Origin: Dermatemys mawii
Taxonomy: Eukaryota; Chordata; Testudines; Dermatemydidae
Assembly: GCA_007922305.1 (NCBI GenBank)
Contig: ML677334.1
Location: 60,986,858-61,050,857 of the forward strand
Direction of reading: 5' to 3'
Length of the DNA stretch: 64,000 nucleotides
This document shows positions 1 through 11,450 of this stretch, piece by piece. Position numbers and translations under genes: made by a program. Under the pieces are notes generated by a model, which ran no database searches, was not told where the DNA came from, and was given only the letters and a program-made list of their open reading frames with translations. Within the stretch, counting starts at the first letter, position 1. Each line of letters begins with the position of its first letter.

Positions 1-1555
1 AAAACAACTTCAGCTTCCATTCACAGTGGCATATGTTTTAATCTTATTACCTGTATGAGTGTCCAGTTTACTGTAATTTGGTTTCTTGGATGAATTGAAA
101 TGCTTCTTGACCAGGAAAGATCGTGGCATTTTGAATGCAGAATTTCCTTCTTTCAGAATCTCCTTTCTGTTTAGAATAACGGTCCCCAGATCGTGTGCAG
201 CACACAGAATCACTGCTAGCACATTGGTCCTTATAGTATTGTCTACTCAGCTCAATCCATGCAGTAAAATTGTGTAGTGGCAGTGCAGAGAGGCTCCTTG
301 AAAAGTGCTGTAAATATCCACTAGTCAGGTGCAGGAGGGGAGGGCCAAGGTTTTCTTTTCATCCAATCACTTCTGAATTTGCTCAAGCACTTTTACAAAA
401 TCAGCCTGTTTTGCGGGGAGGGTTTTCTTTCTTTTTGCAAGAAGGATCCAATCCCTGATACAAGTTAAGGATTTGGTTCAGGTTTCAGCTCCTCCCACTG
501 GGACAGCTGTGAACAGAGGAAGAATCTGTTGTCAGAGTGAATTACTCTGGTGCAAAGTGGGTGCACGTTGTTCTTTAGAATTTCTGTCTACATAAAATGT
601 GTGAGTTAGAGTACTTTAAATAAGTGGTAATTTCACTGATTTAACTGCATTCTTCTTCTTCTTTTTTCCCTAAGAGAGAGCTGGATAAGTCATATGAACA
701 AAAACGTCTCTTTAAAACAAGTCTGGCTTCCAGATGTTTGATAAAAAAAATACAATGGAACAAACTGTTCATTAAGGGCAAAAGGGGCCGGGGAGGGGTC
801 GGGGGGAGACGGGGCATTACAAGATAACAACTCAGCCTGCAGTTCTGATGAGAGACTTGGGTTAGGAGGTGCCTGTTATGTTTGGAAACTGCACTTTGAA
901 AAGTTTTAGTTGGGAAATTTTGTAGATTAACAAATACTTAACCCTCACCTTGTGAGAAATAGCCGATAGCAAGGTACATCAGATGAGACAAAAACAGCAG
1001 CAGCAACAAATGGAAAAGCCGTGTTTCACAGTGGGGTTCTGGGCTTTGTAAAATCTATGGACTCTGTTTCAGATTCTTACTACTAGGAATACTTTTTTAG
1101 TTTCAAACCTCTCTAAAATGCAAGAACCTGCCATTTCCTGCCTCGTGGAGATTGAGTAATCATGTCACTCCTTTAACTGCTCTAGCACAGAATGAAATAT
1201 TTTCTGCCAGTGAAATACTCCTGATTATCCAAGGACATTGAAAGATGTACAGATAATAAGCAAGAGCAAAAATGATAGCCAGGCTAATCTAAAACCTTAT
1301 TAGGCACACTTCCTTATGGGATTTTTATAGAAAACACAAGGATACTGCAGGCATTATATAAAAGCATAATCTTTGTTATGTATTTCATTCAGAATAAAAG
1401 TCTTTTGAAAGTGTCTTAGTTTTTGTCAATTACCTGGCTTGCTTTAGAAAAGCTTAAGTTGCAACTATGCTTAAGATTTAAAATGCGTGCATATGAAAAC
1501 CTGGAAAAAGCATAGAACTTCTAGACATCTGAAGATATGACAAACCTTCCAAGCT

Positions 1556-1557
<2 letters not shown>
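1..1557. other. No recognisable gene or repeat
   Basis: AT-rich DNA in which I see no coding region, RNA gene or classifiable transposon. The open frames here are short and low in plausibility. A short G-rich patch lies near 788-812. Confidence 0.5.

Positions 1558-1596
<39 letters not shown>
1558..1596. repeat. (AT)n dinucleotide microsatellite
   Basis: An uninterrupted alternating A/T tract of 39 bases. It is followed within about 30 bases by further AT-rich sequence. Pure dinucleotide tracts like this are usually length-variable between individuals. Confidence 0.97.
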
Positions 1597-1598
<2 letters not shown>

Positions 1599-2355
1599 AC
1601 TGTTCTGAATAAATTATAATTTATTATATATAGATATTTCTGTATTAACAGGAGGAGGGGCAGAGGGAAGATACATTGAGACCACCCCAGCCTTTTTGCA
1701 ACAGGTGTTGGAATGGAGATACAGGGGAAAAAATCCCTGTGGGTCTGTTAAGACTTGTAGGAGCAAAGTGCTTTGTCAAGCTGCATGACTTCTTAATCTC
1801 AAAGATGCCAAAACAAGTGCAGAGAAAAAGTTCACTGTTCGCAAGAACTGATTTAAAAGATTCAGCTGTTAACAGTGCCTAACTCCAGTGTGTATCAGTG
1901 AGAGCCACCACTTGGATTTTCAAACTATAGGAAACACCTATGCTAAAACAGCTAAGCTAAAGAAGGAGGAAGGAAGAGCTGTAACAAAAGACAACAAGAA
2001 ATGTTCAGGTTTCTCTAATACCTGCAAGTGTTTTTGCCTAAGTACAGTTCAGAGCAGGATTTTGGGGGCTGGTTCATAGCTGGAGGGGAGGTGTAGACTG
2101 GAATTCTGGTTTTTAGAGGGTATGCAATAAGTGCAATGACAAACAAGCACATTTCTTCCTTGGCTCTACAGAAAATACAAAATTTCCAGCTAATTTTTAG
2201 CAACCATCCACAACACTGAAAAGCTTTAGGAAAATCTTTTCAGCCCATTTAAGACCTTTCCATAAACTTTGTTGAGTCTTGTATTTCAGGAGGATCTGGA
2301 ATAGCTGATGTAAAGTACTCTTTTATATATAATCGACCATTTGTAAAAACTATGG
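1597..2355. other. No recognisable gene or repeat
   Basis: No supported coding region. The three open frames around 1676-2203 are 62-68 codons, lack recognisable motifs and overlap on opposite strands, as expected by chance. Confidence 0.5.
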
Positions 2356-2438
2356 TCTGGATCCTCAGTTGATGTAAATTGGTGTCGCTTCATTGAAGTG
2401 AATGGAGCTAGGCCAATTTACACAGCTCAAAATATGAT
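2356..2438. repeat. Old short palindromic repeat (MITE-like), copy 1
   Basis: The segment folds around a core CATTGAAGTGAATGG. The left arm carries GATGTAAATTGG and the right arm the near-complement CCAATTTACAC. Similar sequences with the same core and a 'TTTACACC' arm recur elsewhere in the window (near 9.9, 30.8, 43.4, 49.5 and 52.3 kb). I recognise the type as common in bird and turtle DNA but cannot name the family. A second degraded relative follows at about 2461-2540. Confidence 0.6.
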
Positions 2439-3134
2439 CTTATATGTTTTAAAAAGCAAAGGGCCTGATTCACCACTGAGTTACTCCAGTTTCCATTGGA
2501 GTTGCACCATCATAATAATGGGGTAAAGCTGTATAAATCAATTGCATTCATGTAAATTACAAAATCTTGACATGTTATCCCAGTGACTGGCCTGCTTGAA
2601 TGACGTTGGGAATTGGGTGTAAGGCATGTTATTACATGGTTCTGAAAGGAAATTAACAGCATGTAATACTCTGTTGAGGTCTGCTGTCAAAAATTGGGAG
2701 AGTCTGAATGAAGACTGGGTGAATCAGAATGAGCAGGTGTTCTGCATGTTTATGTGAACATGGATGAAAGAACACTTGAGACCTCCAGCACCAACGTGCT
2801 AGAAAGGAAGACTTGAGCCAAAAGGAAATACAAAGATCGAGTACAAGTCCTAGGTAAGACAGAAGATTTCCTTTCATTCTGGAAGCTGGCAGCTCCAATA
2901 TTCTGGAGTGAGATAAGTGTTTCTGGCTGCTATTTCAATTGGAAGGCAAAACATTGTACCCATTTCTATAAATAACTACCCTTTAATGCTTCACTTTTAA
3001 TGTGCATAATGTGCTTCCTGCATAAAGTTATCTGTTAGTTAAATATATTGTTACTGCTGCTGTACAAAACAGGCATATGGAACACCATCATAGCATTCCA
3101 GAGCCTGAAAACATGTACAAATAAAATGTTTAAT

Positions 3135-3269
3135 CCAAGATTTTCAAAAATATGAACCTGAAGGCAAGTTTCTAAACCATATTTAGGCCCTTATATCAGA
3201 CTACTTATTTATGTGCCCTAATAAAGACTTAGGAGCCTACATTTAGGCTCCTATTTTTGAAAATCTTGG
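3135..3269. mobile_element. 135-bp MITE with perfect 18-bp terminal inverted repeats
   Basis: The first 18 bases (CCAAGATTTTCAAAAATA) are exactly reverse-complemented in the last 18 (3252-3269), with 99 bases between. The interior holds further internal symmetry built on AGGAGCCTA and TTTAGGC words. No coding capacity. The same 'TTTTCAAAAGTGCC ... TTTAGGAGCCTAAATC' vocabulary is seen at 5889-5972, so the two are probably one family. A target duplication is not clear. Confidence 0.8.
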
Positions 3270-5667
3270 CCTAAATCCTTTCCTCTAATCTGGACAAAGG
3301 GAGCAGAGATGCAGAGAATTTTCACTCTTTGAACATGGTAGATGTATCCTGAGTCATTTAGTGATTCACACAGAAGTGTGACACTTTCTGAGAACCAGTG
3401 CAACTTCACTTTTTGGACATGGGCCAATACCAGCACTAGTACATCAAAGAAATAGTATGGAAATTTTTTTAAAAAACAATCCACCTGGCAACTCCTCCAA
3501 AGAAACAGTCCATTCCCTCTCTAAGCATCAATTATTACAAGATCATGGATTGGGAAATAATAACTAACTGTATGAAATGCAACAGTAGCAACAGACATAA
3601 TCAGCTTTAAGCCTTCAAAACAGTCATTGTATGTTGAGTTAGCACCTGTAGAGTAAAATATTTTTCTCTGATACCAGATCCAAAGCTGCAAAGTGCTGAG
3701 CACCTCCCAGGCAGCGCTCAGCATCCTCAAATTCCACAGAAGTCAATATTGCAAGCTACTAAGCCTAGACAGCCAAGAGGCATTTAGTAGCTTATAGGAT
3801 CAGGCCTGATGGTGTGTACCAAATGTGCTATTTTAGATTTAATCATGCATGCGCTCACTTCATCCCGGAAGGGGATAAAAACAAAAGTATCTGGTAAATG
3901 ATTGTTTTGACTGTAATGTGGCTCTTCTATTTCATAAGTCTTTTCAAACTTTTAGGAAAATTCTGTAGTTCTAATATGAAATGTGTATGGTGTTTTAAAA
4001 CTGAAGAGTCCCCTGTTACCTGAAAATAGGATCAATTTTCCAAAGTCAGTTGAGCTGTAGAACATATCCATCAACTGTTGTACTTAATCTGTGCTTTCAT
4101 ATTTCTCCTATCGCACCAGCATTTATACTCTGAGAAAGAAGAACAGTGACTTGGGTGTTGGAAGCAATAAAAATTGGCCCATTATTGAAATAAGTGTGGG
4201 CTGCAAATCCAAACTGCCCCCGTGTTTTGGGCAGTTCGGATTTATGGTTCCGGTTGAGGCCTGTTATAGCGATAGTGGCTGAGCCATAAATCTCAGATCA
4301 GAGTCTCAACTTTTGAAAAGTTCAAGGGGCCTTTGAATCTGGGGCACTGGTTGGAGCTCATCTCTAGAATTCAGAGCTATAAATACTGATTGCTTAGAAG
4401 AGACTTGCCTTTATTAATAAGATGCAATATTTGTTAGCTATTCCGTTACTCAATTTGTACCAGTTAGCTTCAATAAGGCTAACTTCTGCACACTTTCATT
4501 CATACCTGTGCAACTTCACTAACTTCAGAGGATGTAATTTAGAGAAGAATTTAGCCCATAATGAATGAAACTTGTCATAGTTCAATTTTCCTCCAGAGTT
4601 ATTGCTACACGGGGATATTTTTAACAGCGGGCTAAATTCTGCTCTCATTTCCATCTGTGTAAATCTGTCTAAAGCAGCTGTTGAGTTACTCCAGATTTAT
4701 ACACGCATCACTGAAATCTGATTCTAGCCCAGTGTATTCTAAATCTCTGTATATCTATAGTACCTATGTGACAAGTATTCATTAAACAGAAGTGTTCTAT
4801 GTCAGAGTGAAATAATTTACTATGAAAAGCAATGCTTTCTGTTTCATATTGACTTTTACTAATCTTCCAGTATGCAACTGGTAATTGTTTCAGAAGAAGA
4901 ACAAAGGGTTTCAAAATGCTGACCCTGTAAAATCCTTTACAGAATAAACAGTTAAATAAATATTACATGGTTGGAAAGAGACATCTGCTGGATGTTAACT
5001 ACAACAGTCAACTTCTCTCTCTCTAAAGGAACATCTGTGCCAGGCATACCACCCAGTGGCCGATGAATGATTTGCACTTTCCTAATCCTCAAAGTATAGT
5101 CAGATCCATTAAAAATTGGAACCTAATTTGCTAGAGAACAGAACTTGTTTTTCCAAATATCAAATCCATTCACAAATCCTTAATTTAAAAAGTGGAGCAT
5201 GATTTAAAATATTTGAGACTACATTAGCAGAATGTTTTTGAATATTGGACTCTGGTATTATGTGAGTTCTGAGCTACCGCATGTTTCTTTTGTTGTTGTC
5301 TGGTATTTCTAGGAGAAAGACAAGAATTGCATTCAGTCAGATATCAGTGGGCCAGAATCTGCTGTCAGCTACACAAGTGTAAAGCTGCATAATTTAATTT
5401 ACGTCAATTTAATTACAAATACCCGGTATGGTGTTGCTTTAGAAATCTCTCTGCCCTGCATCAGACTTTGTCATCCAATTTACTGGGCACTCAAAATCAC
5501 CACATTTGCAATCACACTGAGAACTTCATATGCATTTACACTGTTGGAGAGAAAGACTCTGAATACAGAAAAATACAGAAAGATGAAAATTGTACTTTGG
5601 CAACCAATATGAACTAAATAGATGATCTAATAAGTCCTGTATCATATGTCACCTCTATGGATTTTTG
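3270..5667. other. No gene seen; faint old repeat remnants
   Basis: No supported coding region. Weak traces of the short palindromic family are visible near 4490-4570 and 4635-4735 (words such as GTGTAAATCTG and GTTACTCCAG) and near 5340-5400. A possible relative of the 'GATTTTCAGAGGTGCTGAGCACC' type lies at about 3670-3725. All are too decayed to bound. Confidence 0.45.
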
Positions 5668-6072
5668 GAATTATTATTGTTATTTATTATGTATATTACA
5701 GTGGCATCCAAAGGACCATTGATTGGATCCCATTGTGTTAGGCACTATAGACATACATAGTGATAGACAATCCCTACCTCAAAGGGCTCAGTGTCCAAAT
5801 AGACAAGACAGGTAATGGGTTGGGGAAAGGAAGTATTATTAGCCCCATTTTTCAAATTAGGAACTGATACAAAGAGAAATTAAGAGTGAAATTTTCAAAA
5901 GTGCCTATTCGATTTAGGAGCCTAAATCCCATTTTCAAAAGTTACATATGGTACAATTTTGAAAAAGTACCTGTGTGACTTTTCCAAGGTCAGACAAGGA
6001 GTCTGTGGCCACACTGAGAACTGAATTCCGATCTCCTGAGTCTCATTTTAGTCCCTTAAGCACCTTTCCTCT
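5668..6072 (-). mobile_element. CORE-SINE (MIR-like) remnant, antisense, with a MITE inside
   Basis: On the minus strand this reads like a MIR/CORE-SINE: on the plus strand one sees the antisense of the 'cctcagtttcctcatctgtaaaatgggg' region as CCCCATTTTTCAAATTAGGAAC, then ACTTTTCCAAGGTCA, the antisense of the 'tgaccttgggcaagt' word. The head region GTGGCATCCAAAGGACC ... CCCATTGTGTTAGGCACTATAGA also recurs at 23.5 kb. Between AGAGAAATTAAG and GTGACTTTTCC sits an inserted MITE (5889-5972). Confidence 0.7.
5889..5972. mobile_element. Short MITE inserted in the CORE-SINE
   Basis: A segment bounded by GAAATTTTCAAAAGTGCC and the near-complement of it, ATTTTGAAAAAGTACC. It contains TTTAGGAGCCTAAATCCC. 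It interrupts the SINE at a point where related SINE copies are continuous, which dates it as younger than the SINE. It appears related to the perfect-TIR element at 3135-3269. Confidence 0.6.
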
Positions 6073-6879
6073 GGGAATTAACCCCTTCCCTCCCTACCTC
6101 CATGATTACATATTTATGTATTTCAATGTATACTCATAAACATGCACCTAATTGCTTTCAGCACTTTTATGATCATTAGAATTGCACTATCAAAAACAAG
6201 TTAGCATAAAAACATAACATAGCATAAGTAATATAATAATGTTATAATATATATATAACATATATAATAACAAAAATTGCTCAGTAATATGTAATAAATC
6301 AGCTAAAATCCCTTAATCCTGCCCCAAACCCCTCCTCTTGAAATGTATCTATTATTTTATGTGTTTATTTAGCTCAGCTATTAAAAAGTCCAGGACTCTA
6401 GGTGACTTTGACATATACTAAAAATACAAGCCAGCTAGTACAAATGAAAATAAATGGAGTGGCCTCCCCAAAGGGGAAAGAAATTAAACTCCTACCACAG
6501 ATTTTAACCCTCGACACACAAATCCCAGCACTCTATGCACCCCTCACTTCCCCTAAGAGATGGGTTTAGGAGTGTGCCCTGAAGGTCAACTGATCTGGAC
6601 TATAAGGGAGCCCCAGACCTGAAGGTGCCTCATAAAGAAAGACACAGTAATGGCTCCCTTCCTTTTAAACCAAAGGAGAAACAGCTCAAGCAGCAGTGCA
6701 GTCGGGTGGGGCTGCACAGGTCAAAACCAAACCCTGAAACTGAGTCTGTGCCATGCACTGGTGAACTCTGAGTCCCAGAACATTTCAAGGTTTATAAGAT
6801 TGCTTTGCATTGTATTTGGATATAAAGAAATAGGCAGGTGGACAACAGAGCACAGATGTTATGTGCTCATAGCCACTCA
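6073..6879. other. No recognisable gene or repeat
   Basis: AT-rich DNA including an impure AT tract at about 6228-6275. The open frame at 6650-6967 (105 codons) has no recognisable motif and ends in a LINE-like fragment, so I do not call it a gene. Confidence 0.45.
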
Positions 6880-6995
6880 TTCTGCTCAAGAGCTGAATTG
6901 TTATCTTGCTGGATCTTTGAAGTTCTTTGCAACACAACCCAAAGCAGGGTTTGTTGCAGTAATCTAGCCTGGTGGCTACAAAGAAATGGCTCACA
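6880..6995 (-). mobile_element. Possible ancient LINE (L2/L3/CR1-like) 3' fragment
   Basis: The stretch ending in TTGCAGTAATCTAGCCTGG followed by 'tggctacaaag' resembles the strongly conserved 3' coding part of old vertebrate CR1/L2/L3 LINEs, in antisense or sense orientation that I cannot fix with certainty. Length is only about 115 bases. Confidence 0.35.
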
Positions 6996-7960
6996 GTGTT
7001 GTGGTATCCATTAGGTAGGAATTCTTACTGCTTCCAGGCCAACAAAAAACGGGAAAGGTACTGTGTGCTGTAACTGCCATCTGCAAAACCAGGATGAGCA
7101 ATATAGCTCAGAGATTTAAGAATACTGTCTAGAACTGTTTAAAAAAGGGTGTTAATTTACTGTTCCCAGTTTTACCAGATTTCAGAATTCATAATCCCAA
7201 TGAAATTTCAAAATTTAAACAATTTCGACCACCTCTGCTGTTACACACTCAATAAAAGGTGCACTCACAACCTTCATTCGTTCATCCAAATGCATTCAGC
7301 TAATATCACTTTTGTCTTACCTGAGTGGAGTTTGTGACAGTTTGCCCCATCCACATTCCCACCTGTCGGCCAATGGGGAAAAAAAATAAAAAATAGTACA
7401 TTGATTTTTTAAAAAATAAGATTTAGATTTAAGCGTCACCCCCAGCTGGATGCAACTGGAGGCCCAACATCTCTCTGTCTCTCTTGGTGGATGCGTATGC
7501 ATGTAGAACAGGCAGGATGACAAGAAGATACTGTGCAGAGCCCCACATTATGAGCTCCCACAGGGAGGAGAACAAGTAGCCACTATGAGCTTCTGGGGCC
7601 TCTTGAGCAGGAATTAACCAACAAAATTGCACGCTGTTCAGCAAAACTACACACTCAGTAGGCTGCTGGTTGAACCAACAAAACCAGCAGTCTGTAGTTG
7701 ATGATTTACTTTTGTAAAGTATTATATGTATCTATTGCTAGATGTAAATTCACAGTCACAGACAAGAATACTGCTCCATGCTGTACTCTGTCCTGCATTG
7801 TGGGGAGATTTTCAGTGGTATCTTTCATAGGGTATGCTGAAGAAGATGAGAGAATCAGTGATGTGTGAACCTCTCAAGATTCTCATCTCTAATTTCCACA
7901 GGCTATCTAAATCCCTTTGCTCCTAAATGGAGCCGGGGTCAATATTTACAGAGAAAGGAT
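6996..7960. other. No recognisable gene or repeat
   Basis: No supported coding region on either strand. Open frames at 7317-7644 on the minus strand overlap one another in different frames and have no motif. Confidence 0.45.
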
Positions 7961-8223
7961 GTTCCAGTGATCGGGACACCAGCTTAGGACTTGGGAGATC
8001 TGAATTCAACTCTCTGCTCTGTCACAGACTTCCTGTGGGACACTGGGCAAGCCACTTGGCCTCTCTCTACCTCAGTTCCCCATCTATACAATGGAGATGA
8101 TAGCAGTTCCCCATCTATACAATGGGGAAGTGATAGCACTTCCCTGCCTCACAGTGGTGCTGTGAGAATAGATCCATTAAAGATTGGGCGGTATTATCCT
8201 AATGGGGCCATATAAATACCTGA
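7961..8223 (+). mobile_element. CORE-SINE (MIR-like) copy, sense, with internal tandem duplication
   Basis: Reads in the sense direction as a MIR-type SINE: GATCTGAATTCAACTCTCTG, then 'ctgtgggacactgggcaagccactt', then CCTCAGTTCCCCATCTATAC, then 'ctgcctcacagtggtgctgtgag' and a 3' 'attaaag ... tataaatacctgag' part. The segment at 8073-8103 is directly repeated at 8104-8136 (31 and 33 bases, nearly identical), so this copy carries a local tandem duplication of the conserved core. Confidence 0.8.
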
Positions 8224-9560
8224 GATTAATTGGATTTACAAAGTCTGGGACCCAGTTTAAAAGGGGAGCAAGCATGCGACTGGGTAACTGAGACAGGGAG
8301 AGTGGAAAGACAGAGTCACAGCTAAGGTTCTGGAGTTTTCCTTCCACTTTGATTCTCCAGTTGCTGAAGAAAAAGTGGTACAGCACCCTGCTGCCCCCCA
8401 TTCTCTGTCACACCACTGCTCCCCCACGCACTTCTCAGTCTACTGCCAGGAGATGTCAGCACGTCTGTGGGGAGGTGTGATGGAGGTGGGTCCTGGATGT
8501 TGAAACTTGGCCTTTGGTCATGTGCCTCACAGCAGAGCTGAGAGATAGCCCCGGCAAAGTATCATCCCTATCATGTGTGTATTGCTTAACTTCATGTGTT
8601 GAAATAAAAACAGCATTTTTTGTGGCAACCGCAAAGATCAACCGAAGAAATGTACCTGGCAGGATTTACTTTAAAGCAGTTACAAGAAGGGATCATAGTG
8701 AAGACAGGCAGCCAGCTCTTTAAGAAATCCAATTCTCAAATATTTTTCACATTTATTACCTTTTCATTTTCCTCACTTGCAACGTTTTAATTAGTGGGTA
8801 AATATTTGTGTGGGTGATGTAAGGCACTAACTGTGCTAGGACTCTGAAGCTGTCTATTTATTCAGAGTTTATTTATCTCTGTCCAGGGTTGACTGCTTTG
8901 ATGTGACGTGCAGCCACACTGCTCTGTCAGTGACATCAGTAGGCTGGAGAGAATGTTTCCTAGGGAGGTGAAAGGTAATTCAGGCTTAAGTTTAACTTGG
9001 TCCTGATACTCTGTCAGCAGTGACTTCCAGATGACAAAATCTGTGCGGTGACTTTTATTACTTGACCATTTATCCTTAAGAAGTGATCTGAGAAGCCCAA
9101 ACATAACTTTGTGGCTTAGAACGGTGTCAATAAATGCATGAATTAATACAGAAATGCATTTAGAACATACTGGAAATCAGAATGAGTGGCACTTTGTGAA
9201 GATAAACCTCCACCGTTCTATAAAACCCCTATAAGTCGTGTGGGTCTGATATAGGATCCAGAAATTTATTTGGAGTTTATTGTTTGTGGATCGCTTAATT
9301 GGCAATTTGGCCAGGCAACTGAGCAGTTTTTATGTTAAGGACACTGTACAAATAGTTAATGTGAATATGACTTCCTGAAGGGGAGGCAGGAAAAGGATCT
9401 ATGGGCAAAGCACATATGTGAGCAGGAAATGCAAGCAAATTAAATACAAGCAAAAGGGACACATTTAGAGAACAAAGTCTACCAAAAAAAATTTGGGGCT
9501 CTTTCACATGGCAGGTTCCAAATCAACCAATCCATTCCGTTCTGGCTGAATTCAGAGTCT
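8224..9560. other. No recognisable gene or repeat
   Basis: No supported coding region. Open frames at 8177-8723 lie on both strands over the same bases and show no motif. Confidence 0.45.
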
Positions 9561-9945
9561 TTCCTTTGTCCCCGATCCTGCAAAGACTTAATATATGTAC
9601 ACTCTGCAGAGTTAACTTGCATTATCTACACTCAAGTTACTCCTCATGTGTTAGCTGAGCTTAAGTGAGAGCAGCCACTCTGCAAAATTACACTCAAGCT
9701 GCATAGCCTGGTTGTATTAGCTCTGGTGCAAGCTGTAGCCTACATCCCTCGATAGGCCAGCCAGCCAGAGTTAAAAGCACCACATGATCAAATTAAAGGA
9801 TTCTGTGTGTGGATGGGACTTGAATTAGAGGCAGCACTTGAGTTATAACTGTAGTGAAGACAAACTCTTAAACACATGCTTAAATTTAAGTCTGAGTAGT
9901 GAAGTCAATGGCGCTACTCACATGCTTTAAATCATTGCAGGATTG
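9561..9945. mobile_element. Palindromic MITE-like repeat split by a ~270-bp insert
   Basis: The right part (about 9862-9943) contains ACACATGCTTAAATTTAAG, the core GAAGTCAATGG and GCTACTCACATGCTTTAAA, ending ATTGCAGGATTGG. The left end GATCCTGCAAAGACTTA (about 9572-9588) is its reverse complement partner. The intervening 9589-9861 is not part of the palindrome and includes GTTAACTTGCATTATCTACAC near the left and ACTTGAGTTATAACTG near the right, suggesting a second inserted MITE. Confidence 0.55.
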
Positions 9946-10156
9946 GCACTTCACTTCCTTCAAATCCCTCCTAAAACCTCACTGTTTCAAGGACTCCTTC
10001 CATCCTAATCCTCTTCCTCAAAAAACTCTACATTCTCTCTTTCCTAAATTTTCACTGATTAGTTGGGGTTTTTTTTTGTTTTGTTTTGTTTTTTTTAGTT
10101 TTAGTTATAGCTATATACTGGCAGGTGTAAATTTTACTGAATGGAAAAAGCCCTGA
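9946..10156 (+). mobile_element. Possible LINE (L2/L3-like) ORF2 C-terminal fragment
   Basis: The open frame reads ...FTSFKSLLKPHCFKDSF..., which resembles the conserved end of L2/L3/CR1-group ORF2 proteins (a 'S F K S x L K T H L F' type motif). It then runs into a poly-T/TTTTG tract at 10067-10096. The frame is open for 85 codons, but the part after the tract is unrelated. This is a relic, not a gene. Confidence 0.4.
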
Positions 10157-10249
10157 GTAAATGTACAGCATCATCTAAAGCTATCTTAGGTACTTATTTA
10201 ACTCCATTACCATAATATCTGAGCTCATCATAATCTTTAATCTATCTAT

Positions 10250-11450
10250 TCTCAAAATACCCCTGCAATGTAGGGAAGTGCCACTATTCCCATTTTACAG
10301 ATGAGGACCTGAGGCACAGAGACTTGGATCTACAAAGGGACTTAGGCATTGCAACACAGAGCATTGCAAGGCCTAACCTGTAGGGAGCTAGAAAATCACT
10401 GGAACAACACTGTGATCCACGAAGCCGGAGTTAGGTGCATATACTTCCTATGCAATACATGGGAAGAGACAAGTGCTTAAGAATGGGATCCACAAAAACA
10501 AGTACACTATGTGGGGAGCTGCTAGCCAGGGAGAGATGCTGAGGCGAGGGATATGTCTTAAGCCCTACCCCTCTCGGGGAGGTAGGTGACTAAGTCTGGG
10601 CTGCAGAGAGGTGCCTATTGCTGCTAGCAATCCATGGCTAAAAACCCTCTCCTGGAACCACATGGCTTAGGTGACTAAGCTGCATCTGCAAGAAATGCCA
10701 GAAAAGAAGATGGTGCTACTATCGTCCTTTTAACTTGTAGGCCAGTGGTTACAGCACCTGCCCAAGTTGTGTGAGACCCAAACTTAATTCCCCTCTTTAC
10801 CTGGTGGGAGGAAGTATTTGAATAGAAGCCTCCCACCTCCGAATGCTTTAGCCCCTGTGCTGTGGGATGTTCTGATGTGGGTCTTCCAAAATCTCTTCTG
10901 CTGAAGCTGCTGCATTTTGGCTAAACAATTAACTAGTCAGCAGAGCTGGGACCGCCAACGCCTAGGCTAACAGTGCTAAGGTGGTAACACCACTTCCTCA
11001 TCCTCCAGTGGCTGGATTTTGAATGGGGCCTGATTCAGTGCACATACTTAGAGGACACCTACTGGATTGATAGGTTAGATAGGCAATCACCAGCCTATCT
11101 TCCCTTGGATTGTGGAGCATGATGGGGTTTAGGTACAACATAGTTGTTTGCATGCCTAGAAGAGGGTAGCAGTGTGCATGCCCAGAAGCAGAAATTTAAG
11201 TGTCTAGAAAAGTTTTACAGCTGAAATATAGGCATTGAGTGAGTTTAGGCACTGATAGGGTTATATAGCAGCTGAACAAGGTTTTTATGGATCACACTGG
11301 ACTTAACTCTAGGTTTTAGGCACTTATTAGGGGGAAACAACCAGTCCTTTTGTGGCTTGCTCAAGGTCTCATAGGAGAGTGGCACAGGGAATTGAATCCA
11401 GGTTTTCCAAGACCCAGGCTAGTGCCCTACCTGCTGGACCAGCCTTTCTC
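10250..11450 (-). mobile_element. CORE-SINE, antisense, split by a ~1 kb insert
   Basis: The left piece (10250-about 10322) carries CCCATTTTACAGATGAGGAC and 'ctgaggcacagaga', and the right piece (about 11349-11450) continues with GGCTTGCTCAAGGTCTCATA, GAATTGAATCCAGG and 'ctacctgctggaccagcc'. Joined, these would be consecutive parts of one antisense MIR-type SINE, so the intervening kilobase is an insertion. Confidence 0.65.
10323..11348. mobile_element. Unclassified ~1 kb insertion in the CORE-SINE
   Basis: This block separates two contiguous halves of a SINE. Its ends read GGATCTACAAAGGGACTTAGGC on the left and, inverted near the right, GTGATCCATAAAAACC and GTGCCTAAAACC, which hints at long imperfect inverted termini and therefore a DNA transposon. 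A tRNA-like SINE head may lie inside (about 10738-10830: 'ccagtggttacagcacctg'). No open frame of note. Class uncertain. Confidence 0.4.

Noticed and set aside
10738..10830. tRNA-like segment ('gtggttacagcacctg', 'gagacccaaacttaattccc')
   Set aside because: Looks like a tRNA-derived SINE head with A- and B-box resemblance, but no cloverleaf can be completed, so not called as a tRNA.
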